Origin: Perkinsus olseni | Taxonomy: Eukaryota > Perkinsozoa > Perkinsida | Direction of reading: 5' to 3' | Assembly (NCBI GenBank): GCA_013115125.1 | Contig: JABANN010000048.1 | Span: 35,102 to 99,101 of the forward strand | Length of the DNA stretch: 64,000 nt | In this document: positions 34,701-46,918 of the stretch, in pieces | How positions within the stretch are numbered: position 1 is the first letter of the stretch | How the letters are laid out: every line of letters begins with the position of its first letter | Notes under the pieces: model-generated | Databases searched by the model: none | Told to the model about the DNA's origin: nothing | Seen by the model: the letters and a program-made list of their open reading frames with translations, nothing else | Position numbers and translations under genes: made by a program

Positions 34701-36739
34701 CACGGTGCTGCGCCAGGAATGGCCAAACCAGAACGAGGAAAGGGCAAAAGAGTAGACGTCTCACCTGAAGGGAGTTCGCCTCTTCGAATGGGCTCTTTGT
34801 CCACTTGGTACTAGCCGCGCTAGAGAGCAGTTTGATGCCTGCTGAGACCTAGAGCGAGAATCGAAATAACGAAAGTTCCGCAAATCGACCGCCGCTCACC
34901 AGTTGGTCATTGCTTCCGTTTGGACTCGTTGAAACCAGTAGTGTCCACACAGATTTCACCACGCCACAGATGTACCTCCAAGTGAGAGGAATGCGCGAGA
35001 AAGTTAATGAAGCGATTGGGAACCGGACGATTCGGGGCGGAGGGGTCGAATCATTCGACCCGGGTGGACACGTCCCTATTACGGCTCCACTTGCTCCTGG
35101 TACTTATCAGCGTACAGAGCAACATTCCTACACACCTGGGCCTTGAGGTTCTCGATGGTACCCGGTGTGTCATCATCCGGTGCTTTAAGAGCTGAAAAGA
35201 AGTGTCTCTGGTATCTCATGAGTCTTTCGCTGACGGCGAGAACCATCGTCGAGCTCCTTAAAAGAACACTTCATTCTGATGCTGCGTGTATCACTGTGAC
35301 ACTATCACACCAAGTTCCGTCAAAGCTGATTACCCTACTGTGCCTACCGCCGAGGTGAAGATAACCCCGGAAATGAAGCAGGCGTTAAAACAGCGACTCA
35401 ACCAATGATCCTCACAAGTTGCCCTCTACTACCAGCAGGCACGTCCTGCCACTCTAACAAACGAAGGAATCCTTCGAACCAGGTGGCGGAGTTGTCCTCG
35501 TAATATTCCTGAATACATTCGAGATTAGGGTAGAGAGAGGGACTTCAAAGGAATCCCACTTACCGGAATATCGACAACATTGAGGTCATAGAATATCTCG
35601 AGTTCGACGACCAGCAGTTTCGCTAACTTCGCTGCCTTCGCAGCTTGACCTACGAACATAGACTACGAAGAACACGATGAAGGCGGACGAATCGCTACTG
35701 GCTTCCTTCAACGCAGGAGAGAATATCTCTTGCATTATCTTCCTATAGAGTGCCAAATGAACCTGGAAAGAGAATCCGGGCCAGATAGATGGCATGGCGG
35801 ATCGGATCGGGTCGGGACCCCGAGAGCAACCAAAACGGCAAAACGGCTTGAGACATTACTTCCTGGAACTCCTTCAGGATGTATTGCAATTCTCTCAGCA
35901 CCTCGTTGGACCTCACTAGGTACCGGTATCTGGAAGATGGTCACCGTCCGATGGTTCTCAAGCTCACGTTTCAAAAGATCTAGTGGCAAGACTGTGGGAT
36001 AGGGAACCATCCGTATATCGTATCCAACGTGGAAGGATCCTATCATAGTGCGCCCACCGCCCGCGTACTTCTCGAACACCGTAGCCGCCGTCTCAAGCGC
36101 TCCAAACTGAGCATCATTCAGATCACTACCGGATGTTAGCCGCTGTACGAGAGTGGGGAGGAGCGTAGGCCAGCCCGCGGGGAAATCTGACGAAGAGTGG
36201 CAGTGTGCCTGCACAGTCTAGAGCGTGAGTTCCCTTACCGAGATCGCTAATGATTTTGATGCTCTCGCGGAGCTGAGCCATAAGCGGTGTCGGAACCGAG
36301 AGCATCAGGTCGACAAGGTGCGATTTAATGAGGTTGCGGTTCTCCTCAGATATCCCACCATTCTGAGCAGGAAATGACTGCCAATGCGTCCCCAGAGGAC
36401 TGTAATACCTCGTCAGGTGACTCGGGCCAGTGCCGCTTAATGTAGTTTTTGAAGTATATACTACTTGCCAATCGAACTGGCAATTGTTCGTTACCACTCG
36501 CCACCAGCTGTAGCAGCGATGATGTGAGGACACCTCCCGCGGATTCGGCCTGTGAAGTTAGCAAACATCAGAATAGTTTCAACGCCAACGAGGCACACGA
36601 AGAATCCCGACGAGCGCGTTCGTTGATGGCTTGAGAATACTACTTGCGTTAGTTTCTCCTCGGCCTGTCGGCGAACGTTGAGATCAGATGACAGCGTAGC
36701 TGCCATCACCTGCGACAACTCCGCTTGATTAACTGCCAT
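31770..36739 (-). CDS. CSE1: Exportin-2 (CSE1/CAS), importin-alpha re-exporter
   Basis: Karyopherin-beta that returns importin-alpha to the cytosol with RanGTP. The start at 36737-36739 gives MAVNQAELSQVMAATLSSD then LNVRRQAEEKLTQVV. Exons continue LVASGNEQLPVRLASSIYFK and NYIKRHWPE, the conserved CSE1 first-HEAT region; FPAGWPTLLPTLVQRLTSGS (about 36090-36180); AICEHVVLPNIKLRDSDVED and EYIRRDMESADQDTRRRAAM (about 34520-34690), a very close CSE1 signature; and IEMQAFDLIAAMFRYLPFDA (about 32440-32490). It ends with SYDLMQALMGISELFGF and an acidic tail, stop 31770-31772. About 5 kb with many short introns. Full length expected near 950 residues. Exon borders between about 32600 and 34400 were not traced one by one. 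Confidence 0.9.
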
Positions 36740-37151
36740 GTGAAGGAATTTGAGGACGTATGGCAATAACAACCGCTATGTGCTAACCAATGAATGAGCA
36801 ACCGCTACCCGTCACGTCCCGATTAGACCATTCCACTACACACTACACTTGATGGATGTTCACAGGGAAGGCAGTATCAACCAATTAAGCACCATTAGGC
36901 GGGAAACGCATACGTCGACAGCGTTGAATCGGCATCACATTCGTGTGTACAACGTATGGGGCCACCTTAAGATTACAGTACCATAGATATACGGTACTCC
37001 ACTATCATGAATTGGCTTTGAAGATGCCAATCTCCAAACTTTGGATATCCTAATGATAATGATAATGATAATCTCGTACTTTGGAGACTCGAGGAGGTTC
37101 AGCATATCCTCCCCGCCATTGAGGAACAGTGAGGACTTCTGAGAGTCCAAG
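36740..37151. promoter_or_regulatory. Divergent promoter region of exportin-2 and DGAT2
   Basis: About 410 bases between two outward-facing start codons. It contains a short tandem repeat at 37051-37072. No TATA-like element is convincing; dinoflagellate-type genomes often lack one (general knowledge). Confidence 0.4.
37051..37072. repeat. Short tandem repeat (GATAAT)n
   Basis: TAAT followed by three consecutive GATAAT units, 22 bases. It sits in the intergenic region about 80 bases upstream of the DGAT2 start. A simple-sequence repeat; no function can be assigned. Confidence 0.85.
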
Positions 37152-38331
37152 ATGGCCACTCTCCCCGCCCGCCGGCCCGGAGCCATCAGTCAAGTCGGCG
37201 CCGCCATGCATATTCGCCAGCACGCCCTTTCTGCTATTCTTCTGTTTACACCAGCAGCTTTACGAGGTCATCGCTCGTTCCTGACGTGGTTCCTAGGGGT
37301 TCTGCTATCTTACTCTGTCTACTACTTTGACGGAGCTGAGTACAGGCCGCGAAGCCGGTAAGCTGCAACTTCATCGCAGTTGCAATGTTAGTGGACGCTT
37401 CCTTCTCCACAGGTATTGGGCGGAACTATTCATTCCTAGCTGTCGATGGTACGATGCTTTCATGAGACGACTTTTCAAGAGAGTCTCTTTTATCCTAGAA
37501 GATGAGAAGGCCGTGAACTCTTCGCCTAAAGTTGTCTACTGTGCTCACCCTCACGGGGTTGTACCTTTCATCCATCCTTTCCTCATAAGCAAGGTGAAGC
37601 ATAAGGTATGCCCTCTCGGCGCTAGAGTACTTTTTAAACTACCAATTATGCGGGAGATATCTCTCTGGTACGGTGCAATAGATGCCAACAAGGAGACGGC
37701 TCTAGAGGCCTTGAGACAAGGCTACAGCATAAGCATCGTTATTGGTGGAACACGAGAACAAATGATTCCCTACTCGTCCACGCATGACACCATAGTGTGC
37801 AAGACTAGGATAGGTTACGCCAAGCTGGCATACGCTGCCGGTCGAGTACCAATCGTGCCATCTTATTGCTTTGGCCAATCTATTGCACATGGTCAGACTA
37901 GGGTTTGTAACAAGAGGGGGGCATGGCCTCGATCTCAGATACTGGAACCTTCATGCTCACCTTCCGACAACGCGTGCAACGAGCCTTGGGTGTAGCACTC
38001 CCGTTCCCCAAATCGTTATTGCCTAAACACCTGGAGGACTTTGCCATTGTTGTCGGAAAACCTTTGCTGTGGGAGGATGCGGACACGCCCGAGACAATGC
38101 ACAGAAAGTGAGAATATTGTATTGAACTCATCGCCCAGGCATCAGCGCGATATTTCAGACAGAGCGTTAGCAATCTGCATCACTTCATTCTGCGTTCCCT
38201 TACTTTGCTTTCCTTACTTACTTTTACTTGCTTTCCGTTACCTTAGGTACGTGAACGCCGTGGAGGACCTTTTTTACCACTATAGGAGCCAATTTCCAGA
38301 GTACAAACATCGAGAGCTATGCAAGATCTGA
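37152..38331 (+). CDS. DGAT2: Diacylglycerol acyltransferase type 2 (DGAT2 family)
   Basis: ER membrane enzyme forming triacylglycerol (or a related acyl ester) from acyl-CoA. The start at 37152 gives MATLPARRPGAISQ. A hydrophobic hairpin follows (FLTWFLGVLLSYSVYYFDGA), then a phase-2 intron to RYWAELFIPSCRWYDAFM. The active-site motif YCAHPHGVVPF (HPHG) is intact near 37540-37570. Later: GARVLFKLPIMREISLWYGA, SIVIGGTREQM, RIGYAKLAYAAGRVPIVPSY and CFG. A 47-nt intron near 37888-37936 joins to DTGTFMLTFRQRVQRALGV. The last exon RYVNAVEDLFYHYRSQFPEY ends at 38331. All family blocks are in order; about 330 residues, as expected. Confidence 0.9.
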
Positions 38332-38629
38332 TGCTACTTTTGATTCTAGTTTCTGAATATGATCGAACTTTTCTTAGAACGGCTTGAGTGAACTCTCACC
38401 ATGCTGCGAGGTGGTCAATACTTCCGTGCTGCTCATTCGAGCGTCGGCACTCCGTAGCGGATGTAGTTTTGTCTGAATTTATTTTGCGCGAATGCGCGAC
38501 ATTGTCGCCGACGTTCCGGCAAACTCAACTTCATGGCTGCAACGAGGTTACCTAGCAGAGTAAGATACGAAATACATCAATGGCTGTGCTCTCGTAACCA
38601 TCAGATCCCTTTTCGGCCCGCCAGCTTCA
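38332..38629. other. Intergenic region
   Basis: About 300 bases between DGAT2 and the ceramidase gene, same strand. No notable frame or motif. Confidence 0.35.
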
Positions 38630-39683
38630 ATGGATTTCTTTGAGGATAACTATGCTCATTCTGATCACGTTGCCGAGCTTTTCAACTCATTGTGAGTGGC
38701 TCACCGTGTTTCATCTCGTTACCTAGGGCCCTCCTATCAGGTCATCTGCGTACATAATCTCCATTGGTCTTATCGGAGTATTTTTCTGCAGTCCCAGGGC
38801 CGGTAATGAAGCTAGGTATAAGCTTTACTATGGCCTTATTGCTCTGGTCGGGCTGGGTAGTATGACATTCCATGGTGAGTGAATGACTTTTCGGGTCATG
38901 TGGTTGAATATTTCCTTATCAACCAGGCACACTGCGCCAGTATGCGCAAGCTTTGGACGAGCTTCCCATGCTTTGGGGAGGTCTCACCACCTTGTGGGTA
39001 CGTGCGTATCGACAGTTCTCTTTCGTCGTTCTTATTGACTCGTCGTTCAGGTCTCTTTGTTCTACCATGCCCCAAATGGAGACGCTTCTGCGCGCCAGTG
39101 GGCGTGGGGATTCGTGGGTTTTGGTGCCGCCCTGACAGCCCTATACCTTTCTACGTGGCGGATCTATATGATTTTCTTGGCGACCTATGCCCTAGCAGTA
39201 GCAGGGTAGGTATTTTCGCCCCCTCATGTATACGGTACTAGCTCCTTCCCGTCCGGCTCAGGGCAACAGTTCTGGCTTCGTATCGTTGTTATAGACACCG
39301 AGGTCCAAGTCGGGCAATCGCTTGGCGTCTGTTAGAGGTTGCGCTTTGGTTCAACTTGGCTTCTGTAAGTGCATGGGCTACTTCTTCAGTGGCCGCTCTG
39401 TCACGAAGAGTCACAATTGTGCAGAAGTGGAGTCTCAGGTATCTATCTGGTGGTTAAGAGAACATTTTTTGCGAGCAGCTGAAACCATTCTACCTCCATG
39501 CAACAGTATGGCATACCTTTTCCGCGACTGCGGCTCATTTCTTCGCCCAGGTAAGTCCTGGCCTCGCGACGGTAGTGCTTCGGGCAATGTCATCTTCAGG
39601 GTATGGTGGCCATGCGTGCAGATGCAGTGAGCTCCAACTGTCGACTGTGTTCCCTGTCGTCTCCTACAAGTCTAATCCGGTGA
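38630..39683 (+). CDS. Alkaline ceramidase family membrane hydrolase
   Basis: ER/Golgi seven-span hydrolase releasing a fatty acid from ceramide or phytoceramide. The start at 38630 gives MDFFEDNYAHSDHVAELFNS, the usual N-terminus with E.(Y/F)N. An exon after 38740 gives SAYIISIGLIGVFFC and LIALVGLGSMTFHG (family GLGS..FH, a zinc ligand). The next exon has TLRQYAQALDELPMLWGGL (family Q..DELPM). Hydrophobic exons follow (GFGAALTALYLSTWRIYMIF; RAIAWRLLEVALWFNLAS). The last zinc-ligand block is LKPFYLHATVWHTFSATAAH (H...WH), about 39465-39540. A stop in the predicted last exon falls at 39681-39683; that final exon is the least certain. Catalytic motifs complete, so probably functional. Confidence 0.87.
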
Positions 39684-40173
39684 AAACACGGGCAGCTATC
39701 GACAATCTGGGGAACACTCTACTGGGAGGAACGGTTAGGGTCGAGGAGTCTGCCTTCTAAAGCCGTCTGGGGGTCACCCATTCTCCTCATCGAGTAGAGC
39801 CTAGCACTTACGCTTGTCTTCTAGGCAGGCTTCATGTATCAACGGCTTACCTGTGGTACGGGGCGGCCACTGCCATTGAGCTAGAGAAGACTCTACGCTG
39901 TCATTTTCTCCGTTTTTGATTAAACCCTCGAATTTCATTTAGATTACTCTATTGTAAACTCTTTACGAGTTGGGTTGAGTTCATTACCGAGTATCGTTAT
40001 TCCGGGTCGCTTGGCGAGCTCACCCCGGGGACTCCTCGGTGGTGGGAAGCCACTCAAAGCCGTCCGCAATAACGCTAGTGCAAAGCTGTAGCACCAAGTG
40101 TGACTCGCACAGCTATATATGGGCATGGAGTTTCGCATTGGCCCAGGCCTCAGTGCAGCGATACCCCCATTCA
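39684..40173. other. Intergenic region
   Basis: About 490 bases upstream of the polycystin gene, which should include its promoter. An A/T-rich stretch lies near 39910-39960. Nothing else recognised. Confidence 0.35.
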
Positions 40174-43100
40174 TATGCAGAAGACGACTTTATCTGACGG
40201 AGCGGGCCGCAACAGTGTGGATAAAATGCAAGGCGTCGAGGCCGCACCGCTCGATGAGCTCTCAGTAGATGAGTATGAAGCTAAGAAGAAGATGATCATA
40301 ACATTTGTGAGGGGGATCGCCTGTGAACACTGAGAGTGATAGTCTCGTTGTTCAGATGAGGAAAGCATTCACTGTTATAATCTTCATCTGTTTTCTTCTC
40401 ACCTACAACCTACTTGTGCTCTCAGAGAGTACATACAGCTATACTACTCTAAAGCGCCATGTGAGCTGCTTGGTTCTGCCATTGAGCGGACGTGGGTCAT
40501 CTCAGCTAATATCCAAGTTCGAGCACCCCCCGTCCGTCGTGAACCTCGACACAGGCGCAGCACTTGCTGCTCCGTCTCTCGACAAGGCAATCTGCAAGCA
40601 TCAGCGCTTCCTCATGCACTTGTTTGAGCAGGTTCAGTCCATTGCAATATTCTGGGAATATATTGCGGACGTGCTACTGGATGCGTTGTTTGTGGAAGAT
40701 GCCATCCCAACAACCATTTACGCCGCCATAGCTGGAGGTAGGCTCAAGTCGGTGCTAATCTTCACGCGAGTGGATCGTCACAGGCACTGCTTCAACAACA
40801 TCGGCCACTGACGGAGGGATTCTCATAAGTGATGACGAACTCGTCACCAGTATAGTTTTTATGCCGCCGATTGATGAGAGACAGTACAACAGACTGCTAG
40901 GTGCAGTACGTATACGTACGCATATCCACAAGTCATCCGGGGGTAGAATGCAGCTTCCGTAGGTACCATCCGTGTCCGAAGTGGCGAAGGGTGCAACGTA
41001 GCTGATCCGTTCAACTCCTACTTCGAGTATTGCTTTCCTCCTTACGATGAGTCTCGAGAAGAGAGGTGCAGACCACCGAACTTCGCTTCCGAGAACTGCT
41101 CTCTTCCTGAGTGTTTCCTACGGCGCGATCACGGCCGACCAACTACCTATCACTCACACTGATGCGAACAGCAACCCGTCGTACAAGAAGGCAGATTACG
41201 GTGGTAAAGTAGCTAAGTAATCCCCGTGTTCCAGGACAAATATGCGATGAATGTTGACGACTTGCTTTCCACGCGAGGTACTCCAGCAGCGGGTATGAAA
41301 CTATCATACCAACAAATCGTACTAGCTTCCTTGCAGTTGAAGGAGTGAGAATCCGCGCATGATGGACAGGTTCCGAAGCGATGGAGGCTTTGGCAGCTCT
41401 GCAGTCTTCGCAGTACGTTGACGTGGCAACTCGCGCCATATTCGTCGACTTGAACGTGTGGAACTCGAACATGGGGTGCTTTGCGGCCATACGAGTGGCA
41501 TTTGAGGTGAGGCTTAGAGTACAACAGTTTCTGCAGTTATAAGTGATTAGGTGACACCGTCTGGCTTATGGTATAACAAGGTACAGCTGTCGATACTCAG
41601 CTTGCGGCACATGAACCCTCTAGCCTTGAAACAACCCGAGGTCACAAGGAAATCCCTTTGCTGAACCCGGCAGGTCGCTTGTCAGGAACTGATGCTTGTC
41701 GTTGCCGAGTTCATGTTGGCTTTATTCGTCCTATATTACATCTCGGAAGAGATATCGGAGCTCAGCATATTGAAGCTTAGGTGATCCGAAAACTCCAGTG
41801 GTATAGCAAAATCCGCTACGTAGATACCTCAGCGACGGTTGGAACCTAGTTGACTGGGCAAACCTCATCCTACTTATGGTCGCCTTTGCTTTGAGGTTGA
41901 AGGCTTTCGTGGACGCCACTAGCTTGGATCTAGAGGCGGCCTCGACTGACACTACACAATACGTGGATCTCCTCGTAAAAAACTCCCAGCTACTTCTTGC
42001 GCAAGCTTTTCTACTCCCTCAGCCTACAGCTACGACGGTGCAGCTTACGAGGCGGATACATGCATTCAACATTATTCTTGCCTGGTTGAAGGCTATTAAG
42101 TTCCTCGGCTTCCTCCCGTGAGCTCGTGGCAACCAGTCCCTCGTTATTCCCTATACCGCGGCAGATATGTTGATATGCTGGTATTGACCATCCGCAAGTC
42201 ATGGCAGCTCGTAATGTCATTCCTCTGTTTGTTCCTTGTGGTAAATGGACCCTGTGCGACTTGACCTTCCCATCCTGCTGCTGATCTAAGGTTCTCCTGG
42301 GTTTCAGCGTAGCTTATAACGTGGGTTACGGAGAAATAGTGCCACAGCTGGCGTTTGTTGGTGACGCACTGTTCTTCCTTGGACGAGCTTTCATCGGAGG
42401 TGGAGTAGCTGGTCTTCACCGCGGTACGAACTGAATTGCTCTCAGGTGCGGAGCTGGAGGCCACTGCAAACGCATCCTTTTGGGGTTCATTCCTACTCTG
42501 TCTGTAGGGAGGCTGGTCGCACCGGAAGAAGAGGCGTCGCTAATGACCGTCTCTGCGTTCAGGCTCGTTGTCGTCCTATGGTTCCTTGGGTTTCGCTGCC
42601 TTTACGCGACTATAGCGTACTTCGTCAGTTCTGCACGGTCAGCGAGGTCCGCACAGTGAGCCAAGTGCATGCACACACTGTTCCCCTTAGATGGAGCGCT
42701 GATGCTGGCTCCGATACCCTCCTGGGTGCCGCTTTAGCAAAAGGTGCAGCAATTAAGGAGTACGTTCTCAAGTCCTTTGATTGGAAGAACTTCATGAGAA
42801 CGTAGTACATGTGAACTGCACTGCTCGAAAGCTGCAACTCGCAGTTAGGCGTCCTTGAACTCAGGAATCTGCAGGGACTCTATACCCGATGGTATCTCCC
42901 TCGAACTCAACGTCTTCGTGAACTACGCCAGAGAACAAAATCTCGAAGGCAGAAGCTTGATGGCAAAATGGCGGAGTACTGCATGCCCGTATATGACGAG
43001 GAAGGGAATGTACATCCATCGTCCTTAAAACTGGGCCTTCTGCCAATGTCAAGCCTCAGGAGGTGGCCTCGAAAATTCAGACTGCTAATGGGGGCAAGCC

Positions 43101-43839
43101 AGCAGAGGCTGAGGGGCAGGCGTCTTCAGAAGGTCTCATCACGTGTCTGCTAGGTTAAGTAGTCTTGCCTTCAGAAGTTCGCTACAAGAAGAGACTTAAA
43201 GCGGTCCTATCGTCTAAACCCGGGAAGAGGTGGGCTGCCACGGCATTGCCTGATCTCTCCTTGAATGCTCAAAGAAAATCGGAGACACGTGAGGAGAAAT
43301 TTCTGGTAGCCCACGGTGTCACCGAACCAGTTTCAGATTTAAGGTCTACTGTGGATGCTGAATCTGACGAATCAAGCTCGGATGATGGCTTGGTCAAGCT
43401 GGGGCCTCTTCAACCGTCGAAAGTGGGCTCGTGACGAGCCTCGAATTGATTTATCTGGCGGAGGTAGATTCGCAAGCGGAGGAGGCAATTAGTCCAGCAG
43501 TTTCAACTGTATGGTCAAGCGGACGACAACGTGCGTCTCCCTGTGACGACCAACGAAGTGTTCGAGTCAGCGGAGGTACTGCAGATAATCAGGTCACATT
43601 CGCTGTATGCGATTCTAGCAGGCGATGACTGACCAGTTGCTCGGGAGAGTGAAGGGAGTGGGAAGGGAAGCCCGAAACGACGTGAAACAGGCGGAGGAGA
43701 GCTTGATGGTGACTGTTCCTATACTCAAGGGGTCTTCAATAGTGTCCTTGATCAGTTCCTCCGTGACGCAGTCCAGCTTCTCAATCGACGGATTAAGGAC
43801 TTAGCTATTCAACAGGAAGACGTTCTAGCAATACAGTAG
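40174..43839 (+). CDS. Polycystin-2-like (PKD2/TRPP) cation channel
   Basis: Six-span cation channel of the TRPP type, often ciliary or at the cell surface. Start 40174. A polar head (EYEAKKKMIITF) splices to the first span, MRKAFTVIIFICFLLTYNLL. The large extracellular polycystin domain follows: QSIAIFWEYIADVLLDALF, GTIRVRSGEGCNVADPFNSY and QSSQYVDVATRAIFVDLNVW with its T-R-A motif, typical before span 2. Further spans: ELMLVVAEFMLALFVLYYIS; SDGWNLVDWANLILLMVAFA (the WN..D motif); MLVLTIRKSWQLVMSFLCLF; a pore-like block YNVGYGEIVPQLAFVGDALF; and RLVVVLWFLGFRCLYATIAY. The cytosolic tail is long, with NLQGLYTRWYLPRTQRLREL, an acidic Ser-rich stretch and a final helix RDAVQLLNRRIKDLAIQQED, stop 43837-43839. 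Many 40-60-nt introns. Confidence 0.88.
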
Positions 43840-43999
43840 GGATACGACGCATGTGCGCAAGTCCAAGAATTTCTAATGTTATTAGCATGGCAGACTTGTG
43901 TTGAGTGTATGCAACCACAAGATGGCCTGTTCCCGCACTCTGGACTATGTGACTGTATGAAGTACAAACGCTACAAGCTCAGATACGTAGAAAACTACT

Positions 44000-45055
44000 T
44001 TAGTCATCGCCCGAGTATTTGAACACCTTCAGGAAAGACCCCGATGGGTCGATGATTCTGACGTAATTGTCGTCTTGTATTCGTAGCATCACACCACCTG
44101 CAGGAGTGGGGATCAAAACTGGAGGCTCCGACAGCTCCACAGGTTCATCGTCTCTTAGCTTGCCAACCTTGGTGTAGTCAGTAGTTCTTAGCCTCAGCTT
44201 CTTCGCGGCCACCAACGACTTGCCTTCACTAGGATCAGAAGCCAATCGCTCTGCGATGGCGGCAGTCTGCTCGTCACAAACTTCGTCCGCCACGAAGTCT
44301 CGCCACTGATCCATGAGGGCCTTTCTTGCAATGTTCAGTTTAGGTCCACGTTTCCTAGGCGAATACTTCAGCTCGGTGACCCGATGAGAGCATATTATGT
44401 CGAAAGAGGCCACACCAAAGAGGTGTTCAGAGAATCGCAATAGTAACCCTTGGATGACATCGCGGCTTGACAGTCTTCCCTCTGTTAGCTTGGATAGCTT
44501 CTTGATGTATTTTTCGAGCTCTCTCAGCGCCTCGGTATAACAACTCATAACTGTCGCCGAGCTAGCTATAACATGGACCAGCTCATCCTTCTGGTAGACC
44601 AAATAGCACATACCGAGCAGAACAACCTCGGATCCATCAGTGCGCTCCAGCACCGGCCGCAATTGCCCTCCACGCTGCTTACACGAGCAGTCCACAATTC
44701 CACAGCCAATTAGATCTTGGCATATAGCCTCGTCCTCCAGATTACATACAAAGTGCCGCCAGTTGAAGTTACGTACTCCACCATCCTCAGAGGCTATAGG
44801 GTGCTTCGGAAACTTGTTGGACTTCTTCGTTGGAGGCTGTAGCGCCCCATTGATCCATGCATGAGGATTTCTCACGAGATCTCGCTCTCTTCGTAGCTTC
44901 CGAAGGTTACTAGGGCCGAAGACCTCGCCTCGCGACGTCAGAGAGGGTGGAACAGGCATCGTGATTGACGGCGGATGGAGTGCACTAGCAACAATAGCTC
45001 TCGAAAGATCAACAGATTCGAATTTGCATGAACCGCCCCCGGCCATCTCGAACAC
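44000..45055 (-). CDS. Unrecognised intronless protein, 351 residues
   Basis: One open frame, stop 44000-44002, with M at 45055 or 45046 as start (MAGGGSCKFESVDLSRAIV). No signal peptide or membrane span. A Cys-containing segment DLIGCGIVDCSCKQRGGQLR could be a metal site but lacks a full zinc-finger spacing. The central part looks alpha/beta (EVVLLGMCYLVYQKDELVHV), the rest charged and helical (EALRELEKYIKKLSKLTEG; AERLASDPSEGKSLVAAKKL). The end (GGVMLRIQDDNYVRIIDPSG) is beta-like. Composition is ordinary, so it is probably a real soluble protein. Family not recognised. Confidence 0.65.
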   Translation of the reverse strand: MFEMAGGGSCKFESVDLSRAIVASALHPPSITMPVPPSLTSRGEVFGPSNLRKLRRERDLVRNPHAWINGALQPPTKKSNKFPKHPIASEDGGVRNFNWRHFVCNLEDEAICQDLIGCGIVDCSCKQRGGQLRPVLERTDGSEVVLLGMCYLVYQKDELVHVIASSATVMSCYTEALRELEKYIKKLSKLTEGRLSSRDVIQGLLLRFSEHLFGVASFDIICSHRVTELKYSPRKRGPKLNIARKALMDQWRDFVADEVCDEQTAAIAERLASDPSEGKSLVAAKKLRLRTTDYTKVGKLRDDEPVELSEPPVLIPTPAGGVMLRIQDDNYVRIIDPSGSFLKVFKYSGDD

Positions 45056-45334
45056 AACATGAGGAATCTGAGAGTAGTATTACAATGCAATGGGGGGCAG
45101 TAAAAATGTTGCATTGATCATCATGACAATATCAGATATTTTCTGCATCACCTTAGATGATGTGATACGTGCTGTAGTCAATACAGAGGTCCATGTGAAA
45201 TCGCTATGGTAGTATAGTACTTTAGCTTGGCTAAGCTCCCTCGAAAATAATATCAAATGTGTTGAAATTTGAGATGAGATGGGCTTCGGAAACCACTCAA
45301 GACATACTCAGACAACGGCTTTCTCTTCCCATCC
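45056..45334. other. Intergenic region
   Basis: About 280 bases, A/T-rich compared with its surroundings, between the start of the 351-residue gene and the stop of the next minus-strand gene. Expected to hold a promoter; no motif recognised. Confidence 0.35.
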
Positions 45335-46880
45335 CTATGCGTCCACGTTCTCAGCTTGAGCGCCTATTGGATGTTCTACATCGAGGCCCTTATTCTCGTC
45401 GACTCCCAGTAAAGGTCTTGCATCGGCACCGTCCGCCTGCCTCACAGGTGATGCCGAGGAGCTCGGAACTTCACTTGGCCCGTCATTGACCGTACCAGAG
45501 GTTTCCTGTCTTTCCGCGGCAAGATCACTATGTGAGCCGTTCAACGAAGCACTTTGCTGATTCTCCGACCTTGCCGCGGGTGCAGGTATAGAGGCTCCTG
45601 CAACTGGGGCAACTGGCGGGGGCGACTGCAACTGGTTGGAAGCAGACGCATCTTGCAGCTGACCGCTGCTGTCGAACTTCGCTTCTGGGAACGTAGGTAA
45701 AGTGAAGGGAGGTGGCGTAGGCGTGTTAGAGTCAGTAGCTGATATGTTTTGTCTGACGAGGGCGCGTTACACTCAGACGTGTACAGCGTGTGTACTACCG
45801 CAGCAAGTCGAGAAGACTTGTATTGCCAACCGGTGGGGTGGCTTGTTGTTGCGGTGGTGGTGCAGGTTCTGAGGTATCACAGCCGTTGAAAGGCGGAGAT
45901 ACAGGAGCGCCAGGGCCCGAGCTTACCCCCGAAGTTATCTTGCTTGAGCACTGGGAATAAACTAGGCGTTGAGGTTGTAGCGAAGCCGCCAGCAGAGAAT
46001 GCCCGCAACTGCGATGGTGAGGAGGTGCTTGCCGAGGAATGAGCTCCAGTGGTGTCGAGAAGGCCAGCGGATGCTAGCTGCCGCAATAGAGAGGTCGCCG
46101 TACCGGACGCCCCCCTGAGCAGGTCCTCGCCGGCCGCTAGGCCCTGAGGCTGACTGATAGTCTGAAATACAATCGCGGGTCGGAGAATAGACCATGCCGC
46201 ATTGAACGCAGTGGCAAGACAAGTTCTCTACCTGTTGCTGTTGTAGGTGTTCGAGTTGCTGCTTGTATAGATTGCACTGTGACATGGTGCGTTGTAGCAC
46301 ACCATTAAGCCTCTGGTTCTCGGTCTGAAGACGCGTAATGTCATTGCGTTGGTGAATAGCGATGTCCTTCAGTCGAATATATCTGAGATAGGACCCAGTC
46401 GAGACCACGCTTATTTACCGCGTTGCTCACAGGCCCTGTAGAGTGACAAGCTCTCTTTGCGCCTTGCTTTCTGCTGGTGGGAGCTGTACAACCGTGGCTG
46501 CTGGTGCCTCTATGATAGGCCTTCTCTCGACCCTGCATCGAAAGCCTCATGACCAACAAGTCCCGCGTGGTTGTGGGCCCACCGTCATAGACGGAAGGAA
46601 GATCAGAAAAGCACTTCTTACTTCAAATCAGGATGGAACTCGGGCTTCAGCTTCTTCAGTTCCACTCCAGACTTGTGAGTGGCCAGCACTGCTTCACGCA
46701 GCTTCCCTGTGAGAGGAATCACTCTCTTGTGTTCCCGGGAAGTCCCGCCCTGGCCATCGATCGGGTCTCCTTGAACATTTCGATCAACGAGATATTCGGG
46801 CTGAGGAAAAAATTCGGTACGGACCGAGATTGTGGACGAGCAAGCAAGATGCGGATAGAAATGGCCTGAGTCTACTCATT
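45335..46880 (-). CDS. Coiled-coil protein with Pro/Ser/Ala-rich tail, unrecognised
   Basis: Spliced minus-strand gene. Early exon: RTEFFPQPEYLVDRNVQ to HKSGVELKKLKPEFHPDLK (about 46625-46820). Then EAPAATVVQLPPAESKAQRE and, after a 47-nt intron, a heptad-rich coiled coil: RLKDIAIHQRNDITRLQTEN, QRLNGVLQRTMSQCNLYKQQ, LEHLQQQQ (about 46230-46390). Later exons are low-complexity (LRQLASAGLLDTTGAHSSAS; PPPQQQATPPVGNTSLLDLL; NTPTPPPFTLPTFPEAKFDS), ending AQAENVDA at 45335-45337. The basic exon at 46919-47164 may be its N-terminus. The basic-then-coiled-coil order is loosely bZIP-like, but no bZIP basic signature (N..AA..SR) is seen, so I do not call it one. Confidence 0.5.
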
Positions 46881-46918
46881 CCTCATAAAGCCTGCATGCA
46901 CCAGACTCCAGGGGAGCG

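Noticed and set aside
46230-46390. Basic plus coiled-coil pattern suggesting a bZIP factor
   Set aside because: The coiled coil is real, but the N..AA..SR basic signature directly before the first heptad is missing.
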